The notes under the pieces: model-generated
What the model was told of the DNA's origin: nothing
Seen by the model: the letters and a program-made list of their open reading frames with translations, nothing else
The model's database searches: none
Assembly: GCA_031431125.1 (NCBI GenBank)
Contig: JANPCX010000040.1
Coordinates: forward strand, 50,576-114,575
Length of the DNA: 64,000 nucleotides
Reading direction: 5' to 3'
Origin: JANPCX01 sp031431125
Lineage (GTDB): Bacteria; Pseudomonadota; Gammaproteobacteria; Burkholderiales; Burkholderiaceae_C
Program-made: the position numbers and the translations under genes
In this document: positions 36,149 to 45,872 of the stretch, piece after piece
Position numbering within the stretch: position 1 is the first letter of the stretch
Layout of the letters: the number at the start of each line of letters is the position of its first letter

Positions 36149-37330
36149 TCAAAACGCCGCGATTCCCGTCATGGCCCGCCCCAGTATCAGGGCATGAATG
36201 TCGTGTGTGCCTTCGTAGGTGTTGACCACTTCCAAGTTCACCAGGTGCCTGGCCACACCGTATTCATCGGAGATGCCATTGCCCCCCAGCATGTCCCGGG
36301 CCGCACGCGCCACATCGAGTGCTTTGCCGCAAGAGTTGCGCTTGAGCATGGAGGTGATCTCGGGTGTAGCGCTGCCTTCGTCTTTCATGCGACCCAAACG
36401 CAAGCAAGCTTGCAGGCCGAGAGTGATCTCGGTTTGCATGTCGACCAGCTTCTTTTGCACCAGTTGGTTCGCGGCCAATGCCCGGCCAAATTGTTTGCGG
36501 TCCAGCACGTACTGGCGCGCGCGGTGCCAGCAGTCCTCGGCGGCACCCAGCGCGCCCCAGGCAATGCCATAACGCGCCGAGTTCAAACATGTGAACGGGC
36601 CTTTGAGGCCACGCACGTCGGGCAGCGCATTCTCTTCGGGGCAGAACACCCCGTCCATCACGATTTCACCGGTGATGGAAGTGCGCAGCCCCACCTTGCC
36701 CTGAATTGTCGGCGCACTCAAGCCCTTCCAGCCCTTCTCCAGAATGAATCCGCGAATGGAACCGGTATCGTCCTTGGCCCAGATCACGAACACGTCGGCG
36801 ATGGGCGAATTGGTGATCCACATCTTGCTGCCGCTCAGTGAATAACCACCGGGCACTGTTTTGGCCTTGGTGGTCATGCTGCCTGGGTCTGAGCCGTGGT
36901 CAGGCTCGGTCAATCCGAAACAACCGATCCACTCGCCGCTGGCCAGCTTGGGCAGGTATTTTTGACGTTGCGCTTCCAAGCCAAAGTCAAAAATGGGGCC
37001 CATCACCAAAGAGCTCTGCACACTCATCATGGAGCGGTAGCCCGAGTCCACACGTTCGATTTCTCTGGCCACCAGTCCATAACAAACCTGGTTCAAACCT
37101 ACGCCCCCATAGACGGTGGGGATGGTGCAACCCAAGAGCCCCACAACGCCCATGTCTCTAAATATCGAAGCATCGGTTTGCTCATGGCGAAAGGCCTGTA
37201 CGACCTTTGGCGCCAGTCGTGTTTGCGCGAACGCCCGGGCGGCGTCGCGCACCGCCCGCTCATCGGCGCTCAGTTGCGACTCCAGCATCAGTGGGTCGTC
37301 CCAGTGGAATTCAGGTTTGGAGTCAAGCAT
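36149..37330 (-). CDS. gcdH: Glutaryl-CoA dehydrogenase
   Basis: A 393-residue acyl-CoA dehydrogenase that oxidises and decarboxylates glutaryl-CoA to crotonyl-CoA in lysine, tryptophan and aromatic-acid breakdown. GCDH-specific segments are GCFGLTEPDHGSDPGSM, KMWITNSPIADVFVIWAKDD, LNSARYGIAWGALGAAEDC and the C-terminal YEGTHDIHALILGRA, which carries the catalytic glutamate. Full length, with no signal. Divergent from the DUF2520 gene. It may link to the acyl-CoA ligase at 4162 in aromatic catabolism, but the distance makes this weak. Confidence 0.93.
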   Translation of the reverse strand: MLDSKPEFHWDDPLMLESQLSADERAVRDAARAFAQTRLAPKVVQAFRHEQTDASIFRDMGVVGLLGCTIPTVYGGVGLNQVCYGLVAREIERVDSGYRSMMSVQSSLVMGPIFDFGLEAQRQKYLPKLASGEWIGCFGLTEPDHGSDPGSMTTKAKTVPGGYSLSGSKMWITNSPIADVFVIWAKDDTGSIRGFILEKGWKGLSAPTIQGKVGLRTSITGEIVMDGVFCPEENALPDVRGLKGPFTCLNSARYGIAWGALGAAEDCWHRARQYVLDRKQFGRALAANQLVQKKLVDMQTEITLGLQACLRLGRMKDEGSATPEITSMLKRNSCGKALDVARAARDMLGGNGISDEYGVARHLVNLEVVNTYEGTHDIHALILGRAMTGIAAF

Positions 37331-37406
37331 GATTCAGGATTTTGGGCTGCAAGGGAGTCGCGCTATTTCTGCGCGACCACACGCGGAGTATCTCTAAACT
37401 CGCAGC

Positions 37407-38315
37407 ATGAACGATATCTCTTTCATTGGTGCGGGGCGGGTGGCGCGGGCTTTGTCGCAGGCGCTCACGAACGCAGGCTGGTCGGTGAAGGCGATAGCCA
37501 GCCGAAACACGGACTCGGCCCAGGCCTTGGCCTGTCTTTTGCCTGGCTGTCAGGCGGTCACGGTGGCTGAGGCCAGCCAGCATGCTTTCGTATTCTTAAC
37601 GGTCACGGACGATGCCATTTCGAAAGTGTGTTCTGAACTTGCCTGGCACGCAGGTCAGTCCGTTGTTCATTGCAGCGGGGCCACCGAGCTGCTCGCGCTG
37701 TCGGCTGCCGCCGCGCAAGGGGCGCAGGTGGGAGGATTCCATCCCTTGCAGATTTTTTCAGACCCACAGTCTGCGCTGCGCAATCTACCCGGCAGCAGCG
37801 TGGCGATTGAGGCGGGTCCTGCCTTGTCTACGACGCTGCACGGGATGGCCCATGGGTTGGGCATGCATCCCTTTGTACTGCCCGCGGGAGCCAGAGCGCT
37901 CTATCACGCCAGCGCCGGTTATGCCGCCAGCCTGCTATTGCCTTTGCTACACGAAGCGGTGCAGCTATGGCGTGAGTTTGGTGTTGATGAGGCGCAAGCG
38001 CTGCAAGCGCTTCTCCCTTTGGCGAGGGGCACCTTGGCCTCGGTGGACCAGCGCGGCCTCGCAGGAGCGTTGTCAGGTCCGCTTTCTCGCGGCGATGTGG
38101 GCGTGCTACAGACACACTGTGACGCCCTGGACACCCTCGGTGGCGAGCATTTGGCGTTTTACAAGGCGCTCACGCTTCGGCAATGGCCTTTGCTGCAAGC
38201 CTCAAACCGCGCTTCGGAGGATTCCAAACAGGGATTGGAAGCGTTACTCGGCAAGTTGCCGGCGTCGCTGGCTGCCGAAATCGGACTGTCGAATGAAAAC
38301 CGAAGGAAACCCTGA
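37407..38315 (+). CDS. Rossmann-fold and DUF2520 domain protein
   Basis: A 302-residue protein with an N-terminal NAD(P)-binding Rossmann motif (ISFIGAGRVARALSQAL, GxGxxA) and a C-terminal DUF2520 helical domain (about 125-280, containing LYHASAGYAASLLLPLLHEA). The architecture resembles pyrroline-5-carboxylate reductase or 6-phosphogluconate-type dehydrogenases. VHCSGATELLAL and GGFHPLQIFSDP are family signatures. Substrate unknown. Starts 76 nt from gcdH on the opposite strand. Confidence 0.85.
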   Translation: MNDISFIGAGRVARALSQALTNAGWSVKAIASRNTDSAQALACLLPGCQAVTVAEASQHAFVFLTVTDDAISKVCSELAWHAGQSVVHCSGATELLALSAAAAQGAQVGGFHPLQIFSDPQSALRNLPGSSVAIEAGPALSTTLHGMAHGLGMHPFVLPAGARALYHASAGYAASLLLPLLHEAVQLWREFGVDEAQALQALLPLARGTLASVDQRGLAGALSGPLSRGDVGVLQTHCDALDTLGGEHLAFYKALTLRQWPLLQASNRASEDSKQGLEALLGKLPASLAAEIGLSNENRRKP

Positions 38316-38357
38316 TCGGCTTGAACTAGCCGGGAGGCCTTAAGCGCAACTCAACAA

Positions 38358-38759
38358 TCAATAGATGCTGACGGTGTCGGGAGCGCCCAAATCCACATCC
38401 AAGGGCATAGGCGCTGAGTTCAGTCCGCCAAAACGTGAAGCCCGCTCTTTGCGCGCCTCGGCCAGTGCAGAACGTGCGTCGGAAACGCGGCGAGCGACGT
38501 GTTCAGATTCGGCGGCTTGTGCATCCACTTCATCAGCCGGAGCACACACGAAGCCGCCGCCCTTCCACCACACATACACCCGCACACCTGCATTCAAAGG
38601 ATTTTCCGCTGAGGAAAACCGCATTTCCACTGGCTCCATCCCATGGTTCAACACCACAGAGCCAAACGCGGTCACCTCCGTCTCATGCCGCCCCCTCGAA
38701 AGGGCCTGCAATTGCGCGGGTGTGACGGTGTTCAGCGGCAACGACAAGATTCGATTCAC
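38358..38759 (-). CDS. Unrecognised conserved-looking protein
   Basis: A 133-residue soluble protein, MNRILSLPLNTVTPAQLQAL, with an N-terminal beta-rich part ending at the tryptophan-containing VRVYVWWKGGGFVCAP and a charged helix (about 85-108, SEHVARRVSDARSALAEARKERA). No signal peptide or membrane segment. I do not recognise it. It is 126 bp downstream of the Ig-like lipoprotein gene on the same strand, so could be transcribed with the pil operon end. Confidence 0.6.
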   Translation of the reverse strand: MNRILSLPLNTVTPAQLQALSRGRHETEVTAFGSVVLNHGMEPVEMRFSSAENPLNAGVRVYVWWKGGGFVCAPADEVDAQAAESEHVARRVSDARSALAEARKERASRFGGLNSAPMPLDVDLGAPDTVSIY

Positions 38760-38885
38760 AGCAGGTCTCCTAAGAAGCAGCAGGTCTGCCTGTATATCGT
38801 CTGAATCGTCCGTTGCTCAATCTGATTTACAAAAGCTTACCGATGGCATCAGCTACTTTTGTAGATCTTCGTCCGTCTTCAACGT

Positions 38886-40586
38886 TCAGTCACTCCGATA
38901 ACAGGCGTTTTGAGTCACACCGTCGATATCGATATCTAAGCCGCTGACTCCGTAAGGCGATACGATGAATGGCGGATCCACTTCTACCTGTTTCAGCACG
39001 TCGTTCGGTACACGAACCGGATCCTCCAAATAGCTGGCCCGGCCCTCAGTACCGAGAATGCCCGACGCAGATACTGTGATCTTGGCAGCCACCCAACTGG
39101 CGAAATTCTTGGGGTATTCGATTTGCAGCACTGCTTTTCCGTCTGCTCCGGTTTTGAGGTCTAGCAATTGAATCGATACATCGGACTTGCCCGGCTCCAA
39201 TCTCACATCCCTGTCAAGATCTTCACCCACTTCCAGCACACCGTTGCGATTCAAATCCTCATTGTTGCAAGTGGCTCTTAGTTGTTGAGTCCAGAGGACA
39301 GTCACGGCTTCGCCGACTCCAGTCGTACTAAGGATATAAAAGCCCTTATAGAACCGTGGCAAATCAACAGAGGCGGCAATGTTGACATCGGCCTTTGCCA
39401 ATCCCGCCGAATCTACAACTTGAACTACGTATTTTCGTATATAGGTCAGTCTTGCGGCATTATCAATGATTCTATTGTCAGTGCCGATGGTCACGCCCAG
39501 TGCATCGTTGATCACGGTCAAAGAAACAAATGCTGCATTGGGGCAGGCGCCGTTTGCCAAGCCGGCATCGGTTGTCGCGTAACAGACACGGATCGACAAA
39601 CCGTCTGTCGGGCTGGTTCGCGATCCCGGTATGTAAGCTGTCGTTGCAATGCCGTTCGAGTCGGAATAAAGAACGCTGCCGCCACTGGCGATAGTTCCCC
39701 CGATCGAGTTCCCGTCTCCGTTTATGTCGAACCTGGTTCTGACATTTTTCACTGGGGCATTTCCAGCACCCAAAAACAACGCTCGGATTTCGGTGCGGTT
39801 TGCCGTGCCGCTGGTATTCACTGGAACTACGCTCGGATTTGCCGACACCGACGCAGAAGTGATCAGACCCGAGGCAGCAGGAACGGACAAAGCCGATTGC
39901 ACATTGACAATCTGTTCGCTGCTGGCGCCAGCGATGGTCGCGGAGATGGTGTAGGCACCTGAATTCGAAGACCCGGTGTACCGGTAGACGTATTCTCCAT
40001 TCACGTCGGTGACACCATTGACGGATGCGGGATTCAGCCCTGCAGCATTGACTTGCACGGGTTGTCCTGGCATTGCGTTGCTTGTTTGGTCCACCACTCT
40101 GTACCGCACAGTTCCTGCAGCGCCCGGCTCCAGTACCGGCGGAGAAACAGTGCTGGTGATGGTTGCGCCGACCACTTGCAGGGAAGTCGTTTTCGTGATG
40201 CTCCCACTCGTGACCACGATATTGACCAATCGATTGGCCCGGTTGGTGCCAACTGAGATATCAGCGGTGACCTTGCCTTGCGCGTCCGTGTTCGAGGTCA
40301 ACTGCGTGACCACTGCGTCGCTACCCTGATCGACTGAAATTTTCACAGGGACTTCTGGCACTGCACGTTTGCCGCTGTCAAGTGCGGTGACGGTAAGTGT
40401 TACCTTTGATGAAGGGGTATTGCCCAGCTGGGCGGCGCTTGGCACGATGCTGAGGTCGGCAGCGGCTACGGTCCCGGTGTTTGGATTGAATGGTGAGTTT
40501 CCCGTGCTTCCACCACCGCCACCACAGGCGGTCAACAGAATTGCGCATGCCGAAGCGCTTGCGACGAGCCAGTTAATAGATTTCAT
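38886..40586 (-). CDS. Large Ig-like domain lipoprotein downstream of pilQ
   Basis: A 566-residue predicted lipoprotein: signal MKSINWLVASASACAILLTAC with the lipid-modified cysteine at 21 followed by GGGGG. It contains several bacterial Ig-like (invasin/Big_1-type) repeats, seen as repeated VTDVNGEYVYRYTG, TDAQGKVTADISV, SDSNGIATTAYIPGS and GADGKAVLQIEYP strands. One acidic segment DLNRNGVLEVGED resembles an EF-hand or dockerin calcium loop. Most likely on the outer-membrane surface. It is 50 nt after pilQ on the same strand, where aroK-aroB is usual, so may be a pilus-associated adhesin; that is inference. Confidence 0.82.
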   Translation of the reverse strand: MKSINWLVASASACAILLTACGGGGGSTGNSPFNPNTGTVAAADLSIVPSAAQLGNTPSSKVTLTVTALDSGKRAVPEVPVKISVDQGSDAVVTQLTSNTDAQGKVTADISVGTNRANRLVNIVVTSGSITKTTSLQVVGATITSTVSPPVLEPGAAGTVRYRVVDQTSNAMPGQPVQVNAAGLNPASVNGVTDVNGEYVYRYTGSSNSGAYTISATIAGASSEQIVNVQSALSVPAASGLITSASVSANPSVVPVNTSGTANRTEIRALFLGAGNAPVKNVRTRFDINGDGNSIGGTIASGGSVLYSDSNGIATTAYIPGSRTSPTDGLSIRVCYATTDAGLANGACPNAAFVSLTVINDALGVTIGTDNRIIDNAARLTYIRKYVVQVVDSAGLAKADVNIAASVDLPRFYKGFYILSTTGVGEAVTVLWTQQLRATCNNEDLNRNGVLEVGEDLDRDVRLEPGKSDVSIQLLDLKTGADGKAVLQIEYPKNFASWVAAKITVSASGILGTEGRASYLEDPVRVPNDVLKQVEVDPPFIVSPYGVSGLDIDIDGVTQNACYRSD

Positions 40587-40636
40587 GTTCGGTATCCGTT
40601 GCATCACAGTCTGGGTAGGTCTATTCAGCATCAATC

Positions 40637-42832
40637 TTATCTCGATGACTCACGTTCGCTGATGATTTTCGGCGTGAGGAAAATCAACAGCTCGGTGCGA
40701 TCGCGCACTCTGTCCTTGGACTTGAACAGGTTACCCACGTAAGGCAAGTCGCCTAAAAATGGGACCTTGGTGGTGCTCTCGCGGTCGTTTTGTTCATAGA
40801 TACCGCCGATCACGACCGTACCACCGTTTTCAACCAAGACCTGTGTTTTGATCGCTTTTGTGTTCACTGCGCCCCCCAACGAGGTAGCGGCTGCCGCAAT
40901 GCTGTCCTTGGTAACTTCAACATCGAGAATCACATTCCCTTCAGGCGTTATCTGCGGGGTTACCTCGAGTTTCAATACGGCTTCAATGAAGGTGGCCGCC
41001 GTTGCACCACTTGAAGTGGCTGTTTGGAACGGCACCTTTTGACCTTGCTTGATAAAAGCTTTGACCTGGTCGGCGGTAATGATGCGAGGGCTTGAAACTA
41101 CTTTGCCCCGTCCATCTGCCTCCAAAGCCGAAATCTCCAGATTCAAGAACCGGTTGGAACTCGCTCCAAACAACGACAAAGCGAAAGTGGCCACCGAACT
41201 GCTTGCTGAAGCGCTGCCGGGTCGGTTAGCGGGCAAACTAACGAACTGAGTGTCATTGAACGGCACGGTCGTTGCCGTGGTTTGCACCGTTTGTGCACCG
41301 ATGGCATTCATGTTGCCACCCACTGTGATCCTGTTGTCACCACCCACACTGTATCCGGGCACACCTCCGCGAATTCCGCGGAGATCCGAGGTGCCCAACC
41401 GAACCCCGAGAGAACGCCCGAAGGTGTCTTCAGCCTCAATCACACGGGCCTCGATCAGAACCTGTCGAACTGGGATATCGATCTTGGCTATAAGGCTCTG
41501 GATTTCCTCAAGCTTGGACGGTATGTCAGTCACGAAAAGCTGATTGGTGCGGGTTTCGAACACCACGCTGCCTCGCGGTGAAACGATTTTCGAGGTTGTG
41601 TCGCCCCCGTTACTCTGCCCCGTCAATCCTTTGGCCACCGCTTCCGCTTTGGCGTAGTTCAACTGGAAAGCTTGCGTTCGCACTGGCTCCAGTTGGGTTA
41701 TCTGCGCCTTGGACTCCAAGTCAGCTTTTTCTTTCGCTGCCAACTCGTCCTTCGGAGCAATCAAGATCACATTTCCGGACTTGCGCAAACCCAGCGACTT
41801 GGATTGGAGGATGATTTCCAGCGCTTGATCCCAGGGTACATCTTTCAGACGCAAAGTCACGTTGCCTGTGACCGTATCGCTAGTCACCACGTTGAAGTTG
41901 GTGAAGTCGGCGATCACCTGCAGCAGCGCCCTGACCTCGATGTTCTGGAAATTCAAAGACAGCTTTTCGCCAGTGAAACCCGGGCCTTGGACCAGTTTGT
42001 TCGGGTCCACAACCTGGTTGCGAACTTCGAGCACAAACTGATTGTCTGTTTGATAAGCACTGTGCTCCCAATTTCCGCGCGACTCAATGACCATCCGGAC
42101 ACGGTCGGCGCTTTGGGTGGTAGAGATCGCTTGCACCGGCGTACCAAAGTCCGTCACGTCCAAACGGCGACGTAGGCTGTCAGGCAAACTTGACCGCAAA
42201 AACTCGACCACAAGTCCTTGGCCCTGTTGACGAATGTCTACGCCGACTTGGTTGTTGGGCAAGTCAACGACAACCCGGCCTGATCCGTCGGGTCCGCGCC
42301 GGAAATCGATGCCTTGCAACGGCAGCTGTGTCCGGTTGAGGTTTTCAGCGAATCGAACCGTCTCAGGTTGCGCAGGCGTTACTGGCCCTGCAACCCCTGA
42401 TCCAGTGGCTTCCACTATCAGCATCAGCACCTTGCCTTGCAATTCAGCGCGGTAATTCGCCGCTTGTTTGAGATTGAGAACCAAACGTGTCCTATCACCA
42501 GACTGAGCGATGTTGATTGACCGCACATTGCCTTGATTGACGTCCACCATGGGTTTCCCAACCCCGTTCGAGACACCCGGCAAATCAATCGCGATACGTG
42601 GTGGCGATTGAATGGCAAAACCTTTTGGAAGTTCGGTCAAGGCCTGCGTCAGCTCAACACGAATCACATCAGCACCAGCCTGCTGGCTGCTGTTGATAGA
42701 TTGAACAGCGTTTTGCGCCCATGCTGAGAAGGATGCGCCGAGGAGTGTCGCCAGAGCGACCAAGCCAAAACGCAAACTGCTCCACCCACTAGCCCGCTGA
42801 GTTGCAATCATGTCATTTCCCATGTTCTTCAT
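40637..42832 (-). CDS. pilQ: Type IV pilus secretin PilQ
   Basis: A 731-residue outer-membrane secretin forming the gated channel for the type IV pilus. The signal peptide ends at SAWAQ; two AMIN-type domains that bind peptidoglycan follow, then the N0/N1 part (LNFQNIEVRALLQVIADFTNFN, LRLKDVPWDQALEIIL) and the secretin core (VLIEARVIEAEDTFGRSLGV, VPFLGDLPYVGNLFKS). ATG 42832 overlaps the pilP stop (ATGA) with AGGAGA upstream. It is the last gene of pilMNOPQ. Full length. Confidence 0.96.
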   Translation of the reverse strand: MKNMGNDMIATQRASGWSSLRFGLVALATLLGASFSAWAQNAVQSINSSQQAGADVIRVELTQALTELPKGFAIQSPPRIAIDLPGVSNGVGKPMVDVNQGNVRSINIAQSGDRTRLVLNLKQAANYRAELQGKVLMLIVEATGSGVAGPVTPAQPETVRFAENLNRTQLPLQGIDFRRGPDGSGRVVVDLPNNQVGVDIRQQGQGLVVEFLRSSLPDSLRRRLDVTDFGTPVQAISTTQSADRVRMVIESRGNWEHSAYQTDNQFVLEVRNQVVDPNKLVQGPGFTGEKLSLNFQNIEVRALLQVIADFTNFNVVTSDTVTGNVTLRLKDVPWDQALEIILQSKSLGLRKSGNVILIAPKDELAAKEKADLESKAQITQLEPVRTQAFQLNYAKAEAVAKGLTGQSNGGDTTSKIVSPRGSVVFETRTNQLFVTDIPSKLEEIQSLIAKIDIPVRQVLIEARVIEAEDTFGRSLGVRLGTSDLRGIRGGVPGYSVGGDNRITVGGNMNAIGAQTVQTTATTVPFNDTQFVSLPANRPGSASASSSVATFALSLFGASSNRFLNLEISALEADGRGKVVSSPRIITADQVKAFIKQGQKVPFQTATSSGATAATFIEAVLKLEVTPQITPEGNVILDVEVTKDSIAAAATSLGGAVNTKAIKTQVLVENGGTVVIGGIYEQNDRESTTKVPFLGDLPYVGNLFKSKDRVRDRTELLIFLTPKIISERESSR

Positions 42833-43380
42833 TTCGCCTTCTCCTGGAGCTCCAGCGTGGTATTTCTCTCGATCCATTCGCCCGCAGCGTCCTGAACGAT
42901 TTCTCTCAGAGCTATGTCCGTCTCGGTAATCTTGGTGATCTTTCCGTAGTTCTGCCCTAGATAGTCACCCAATTTGACCTGGTAAAGCAGTTTGTCCACC
43001 CGCAGCAAAGCGGTAGGTCTTGCTTGTTTGGTGACGCTTCCAACCATTTCCATGCTGTCCAGCGGATAGGCTTCCAGCGGTTCCTTGCGTCGATTGATTT
43101 CCGAGGCCAGCAGTGAATTGGGTTGCCTCGTCTCCTGCTTCAAAGCGACGGTCAGCTTCTGGGTGCTGAAGGGCTCTACGGAGTCGAATGCCGCATAAGG
43201 TTCAGGGATGAACTTTTTGGGAGGCAACAGCGGCGTGACATTGGGTTTGACTTCACGCCTTTGAAGCTCCATCCACTCTTGAAGCTCTTCTTGACCACCA
43301 CTGCATCCAGCCATATTCATGACGATGAACGCTGTCGCAGCGAACGCGAAAAAGGTTGATGCGCGTTGTTGGAGACTCAT
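42829..43380 (-). CDS. pilP: Type IV pilus inner-membrane lipoprotein PilP
   Basis: A 183-residue lipoprotein (lipobox MNMAGC, about residue 26) that links the PilMNO inner-membrane complex to the PilQ secretin. The unstructured proline-rich linker is followed by the C-terminal HR-type beta domain (ALLRVDKLLYQVKLGDYLGQNYGKI, about 123-147). The start overlaps the pilO stop (ATGA). Confidence 0.95.
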   Translation of the reverse strand: MSLQQRASTFFAFAATAFIVMNMAGCSGGQEELQEWMELQRREVKPNVTPLLPPKKFIPEPYAAFDSVEPFSTQKLTVALKQETRQPNSLLASEINRRKEPLEAYPLDSMEMVGSVTKQARPTALLRVDKLLYQVKLGDYLGQNYGKITKITETDIALREIVQDAAGEWIERNTTLELQEKAK

Positions 43381-44066
43381 TTATTGCCTCCCGCCTTGGC
43401 TTTTGCTGCGGCATCCTTGACCTGCTGAACTTCGGTCTGATCAAGATACCGGTATGTTCTTGCGGTGGCCTCCATGGTCAGCGCCGAACCTGACTCTTTG
43501 GTGGCCGCGTTGATTTGCATGTTGTGCAGGGTCACGATTCTCGACAAGTTGGCGATATCAGCCGCAAACGCACCAATGTCGTGGTAGCGCCCAGATACCT
43601 TGACCCCAATCGGCTGTTCTGCGTAGTAGTCCTTGACCACCACTTGACCGGGCCTGAAAAACTCGAATTGCAAGCCGCGCCCCAAACCGGCCTGGTTGAT
43701 GTCAGACAACAGGGCATCCATTTCCGCCTTGCCCGGGAGTTGCTTCTCAAGCTGTGTAACGTACTCTTCAACTTGAAGCTTTTGCTTTCGAAGCTCACTG
43801 AGATTGGCCGCCTGCGCAAGCTTGCCTCGATAGTCCTGTTTCAAATTCGGCTCTTTGGCACGCTCCGCGTCAAGTGCATCGTGCGTATCCGACAGAATGA
43901 ACACCCACCCCAAAACGACCAACATGACTGCCAAGGCCAACCACATGGCCAGTTTGGGCATGATGGGCCATTGACCCGGCTCCTTTGGATTGAGTCCACG
44001 GAACTGTGAGGCCGCGCCCTCAAAAACCGAGTTGAGGTCCATGTTGAATGATCGACTGTTCGCCAT
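43377..44066 (-). CDS. pilO: Type IV pilus alignment protein PilO
   Basis: A 229-residue inner-membrane protein with one membrane helix (about 36-57, LAMWLALAVMLVVLGWVFI), a periplasmic coiled coil (about 80-115) and a ferredoxin-like domain (VSGRYHDIGAFAADIANL). It dimerises with PilN to align the pilus machine. Its start is 7 nt after pilN. Confidence 0.95.
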   Translation of the reverse strand: MANSRSFNMDLNSVFEGAASQFRGLNPKEPGQWPIMPKLAMWLALAVMLVVLGWVFILSDTHDALDAERAKEPNLKQDYRGKLAQAANLSELRKQKLQVEEYVTQLEKQLPGKAEMDALLSDINQAGLGRGLQFEFFRPGQVVVKDYYAEQPIGVKVSGRYHDIGAFAADIANLSRIVTLHNMQINAATKESGSALTMEATARTYRYLDQTEVQQVKDAAAKAKAGGNK

Positions 44067-44073
44067 GTAAACC

Positions 44074-44712
44074 TCAGACCTTTTTCGCTGCCACTGGCGC
44101 TGCCGACGGGGTAGGAGCGGAAGCTCCGCCTTCTGGCACGACGGCCTGATCCTGCGGCCGCTTCACGCTGACCTTCATAGAGAAATCAAACAGGCGACGT
44201 TGGTCGCGGTTGGCTGCTTGCACGGTCGCCACTTTGATCTCAATTAGCTCCGGCTTCACCAGCCACGGAGAGTTGTTGTTGGTATTTCGGAGCAATTCGG
44301 AAACACGTTCATTGGTCTGGGCGATTCCACTGACCGTGAGCACCTGGCCGTCTTGTTTGACGCTTGTAAAGTAAATGCCTTCAGGTGTTTGGCGCACCAA
44401 CTCGTTCAACAAATAAACTGGTACGTTGCGATCAATTTGCAAGTCCTCGACCGCCTTCTGGCGGGCCTTCAGGGACTCGATGTCGCTGCGCAGCGACGCG
44501 ATGTCCTTGATCTGCACTTCGAGCTTTTGAATTTCAGACGTGAGGAAGGAGTTGCGTTGCTGCTGGCCAGCAATCATTTGCTGAAGAATCATGTACCAAA
44601 CACCAACCACAACCAAGCCAAGAGCCGCGGCAACGACGAGACCGGCAATAAAGGCTTTCTCACGCCTTTTGCGTCGCTCCTCACGGTGCGGAAGTAGGTT
44701 AATCAGAATCAC
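44074..44712 (-). CDS. pilN: Type IV pilus assembly protein PilN
   Basis: A 212-residue inner-membrane protein. The GTG start at 44712, overlapping the pilM stop (GTGA), gives the N-terminus INLLPHREERRKRRE, the conserved cytoplasmic motif that binds PilM. One membrane helix (about 20-42) is followed by a coiled coil and a Pil-N domain (GIYFTSVKQDGQVLTVSGIA). The longer frame upstream is inside pilM and unlikely. Confidence 0.94.
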   Translation of the reverse strand: MILINLLPHREERRKRREKAFIAGLVVAAALGLVVVGVWYMILQQMIAGQQQRNSFLTSEIQKLEVQIKDIASLRSDIESLKARQKAVEDLQIDRNVPVYLLNELVRQTPEGIYFTSVKQDGQVLTVSGIAQTNERVSELLRNTNNNSPWLVKPELIEIKVATVQAANRDQRRLFDFSMKVSVKRPQDQAVVPEGGASAPTPSAAPVAAKKV

Positions 44713-45788
44713 TGCAAAAACCTCCGCATGGCCAAGCCACAAGCCGTGAGGTAAGTGGATGCCTCTCGACGCAGCTTGCTTTCGCGCACCGCAGAACCGA
44801 GCTGCATATTGTCAAAAGGGTTGACCACCATGGAGGCAAAGCCGGTCAGCTCCGTCACGCGGTCCTTCAGGCCTGGCAGTGCGGCCGTACCACCAGCCAA
44901 CATGACGTAGTGAACCTTGTGGTGCGGCGTACTGGTAAAGAAATACTGCAGCGCCCGGCCAATCTCCTGAGACAGGCTGTCGACAAACGGCGCAAGAATC
45001 GTCGTTTCGTAGTCCTCAGGCAAATCTGCAGCGAGCTTTTTCTGCTCCGCTTCCTCGAAAGAAAAGCCGTACTGGCGCGAGATCAACTGAGTCAATTGTG
45101 CCCCGCCAAAAGCCTGGTCACGGTCATAAAGCATTTCGTCGTCACGCAGCACTTTGAGGCTGGTGGTGTCTGCCCCGATCTCAAACAATGCGACGAGGGC
45201 GTCCTTGCCCTCGTTGGGCAAGGCCGATATGACTCGCCCCATGGCCAGACGAGAGGCATGCGACTCGATATCCAATATAGCTGGCTTGAGGCCAGCAGCC
45301 TCGGCCAGACCTTGTCGGTCCTGAACGCGGTCTTTTCTGGAAGCCGCAATCAAAACTTCCACATCTCCGACCGACGTCGGGCTCGGGCCAATCACGCAAA
45401 AGTCCAAACTCACCTCATCCAAAGAGAATGGAATGTATTGGTTGGCTTCTGATTCCACCTGCATCTCAAGCTCTTCTTCCCGCAAACCGGCGGGAAGCAT
45501 GATCTTTTTAGTGATCACAGCCGACTGAGGCATGGCGAGCACCACCTGCTTGGTGCGGGTTCCGCTTTTTGAGACCACGCGCTTGACTGCCTCGGCCACC
45601 TCGTCGAATTTTTCGATTTGGCCGTCAGTAATCCAGCCCTTTTCAAAGGTTTCCGAGGCAAATCGCTCCAGCACATACTCGCCCGAAGCGTTTTGACTCA
45701 ATTCAACGAGTTTGACGCTGGACGAACTAATGTCCAGCCCAATCATTGGCGGGTGTTTTCGGCCTAACAACGTGTCCAGCAAGCTCAC
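44709..45788 (-). CDS. pilM: Type IV pilus assembly ATPase-like protein PilM
   Basis: A 359-residue cytoplasmic actin-like protein that binds the PilN tail. GLDISSSSVKLVEL at the N-terminus and VLAMPQSAVITKKIML, FEIGADTTSLKVL (phosphate loop) and VMLAGGTAALPGL follow the FtsA/actin fold. A GTG start at 45788 has GAGAAGG upstream; an earlier TTG at 45803 would add five residues. It heads the pilMNOPQ operon. Confidence 0.95.
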   Translation of the reverse strand: MSLLDTLLGRKHPPMIGLDISSSSVKLVELSQNASGEYVLERFASETFEKGWITDGQIEKFDEVAEAVKRVVSKSGTRTKQVVLAMPQSAVITKKIMLPAGLREEELEMQVESEANQYIPFSLDEVSLDFCVIGPSPTSVGDVEVLIAASRKDRVQDRQGLAEAAGLKPAILDIESHASRLAMGRVISALPNEGKDALVALFEIGADTTSLKVLRDDEMLYDRDQAFGGAQLTQLISRQYGFSFEEAEQKKLAADLPEDYETTILAPFVDSLSQEIGRALQYFFTSTPHHKVHYVMLAGGTAALPGLKDRVTELTGFASMVVNPFDNMQLGSAVRESKLRREASTYLTACGLAMRRFLQ

Positions 45789-45843
45789 GACACCTTCTCC
45801 CAACGCGCCAACAAAGGCGCTGGCTTGTTAATAGTTCACTTGA

Positions 45844-45872
45844 ATGCTAGCAGTAAAGTCCTTGTTCAACAA
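45844..45872 (-). promoter_or_regulatory. Possible sigma70 promoter of pilMNOPQ
   Basis: On the minus strand TTGTTG (45872-45867), 17 nt and TAGCAT (45849-45844) match a sigma70 promoter moderately, about 50 nt before the pilM start. A pattern match only. Confidence 0.35.
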
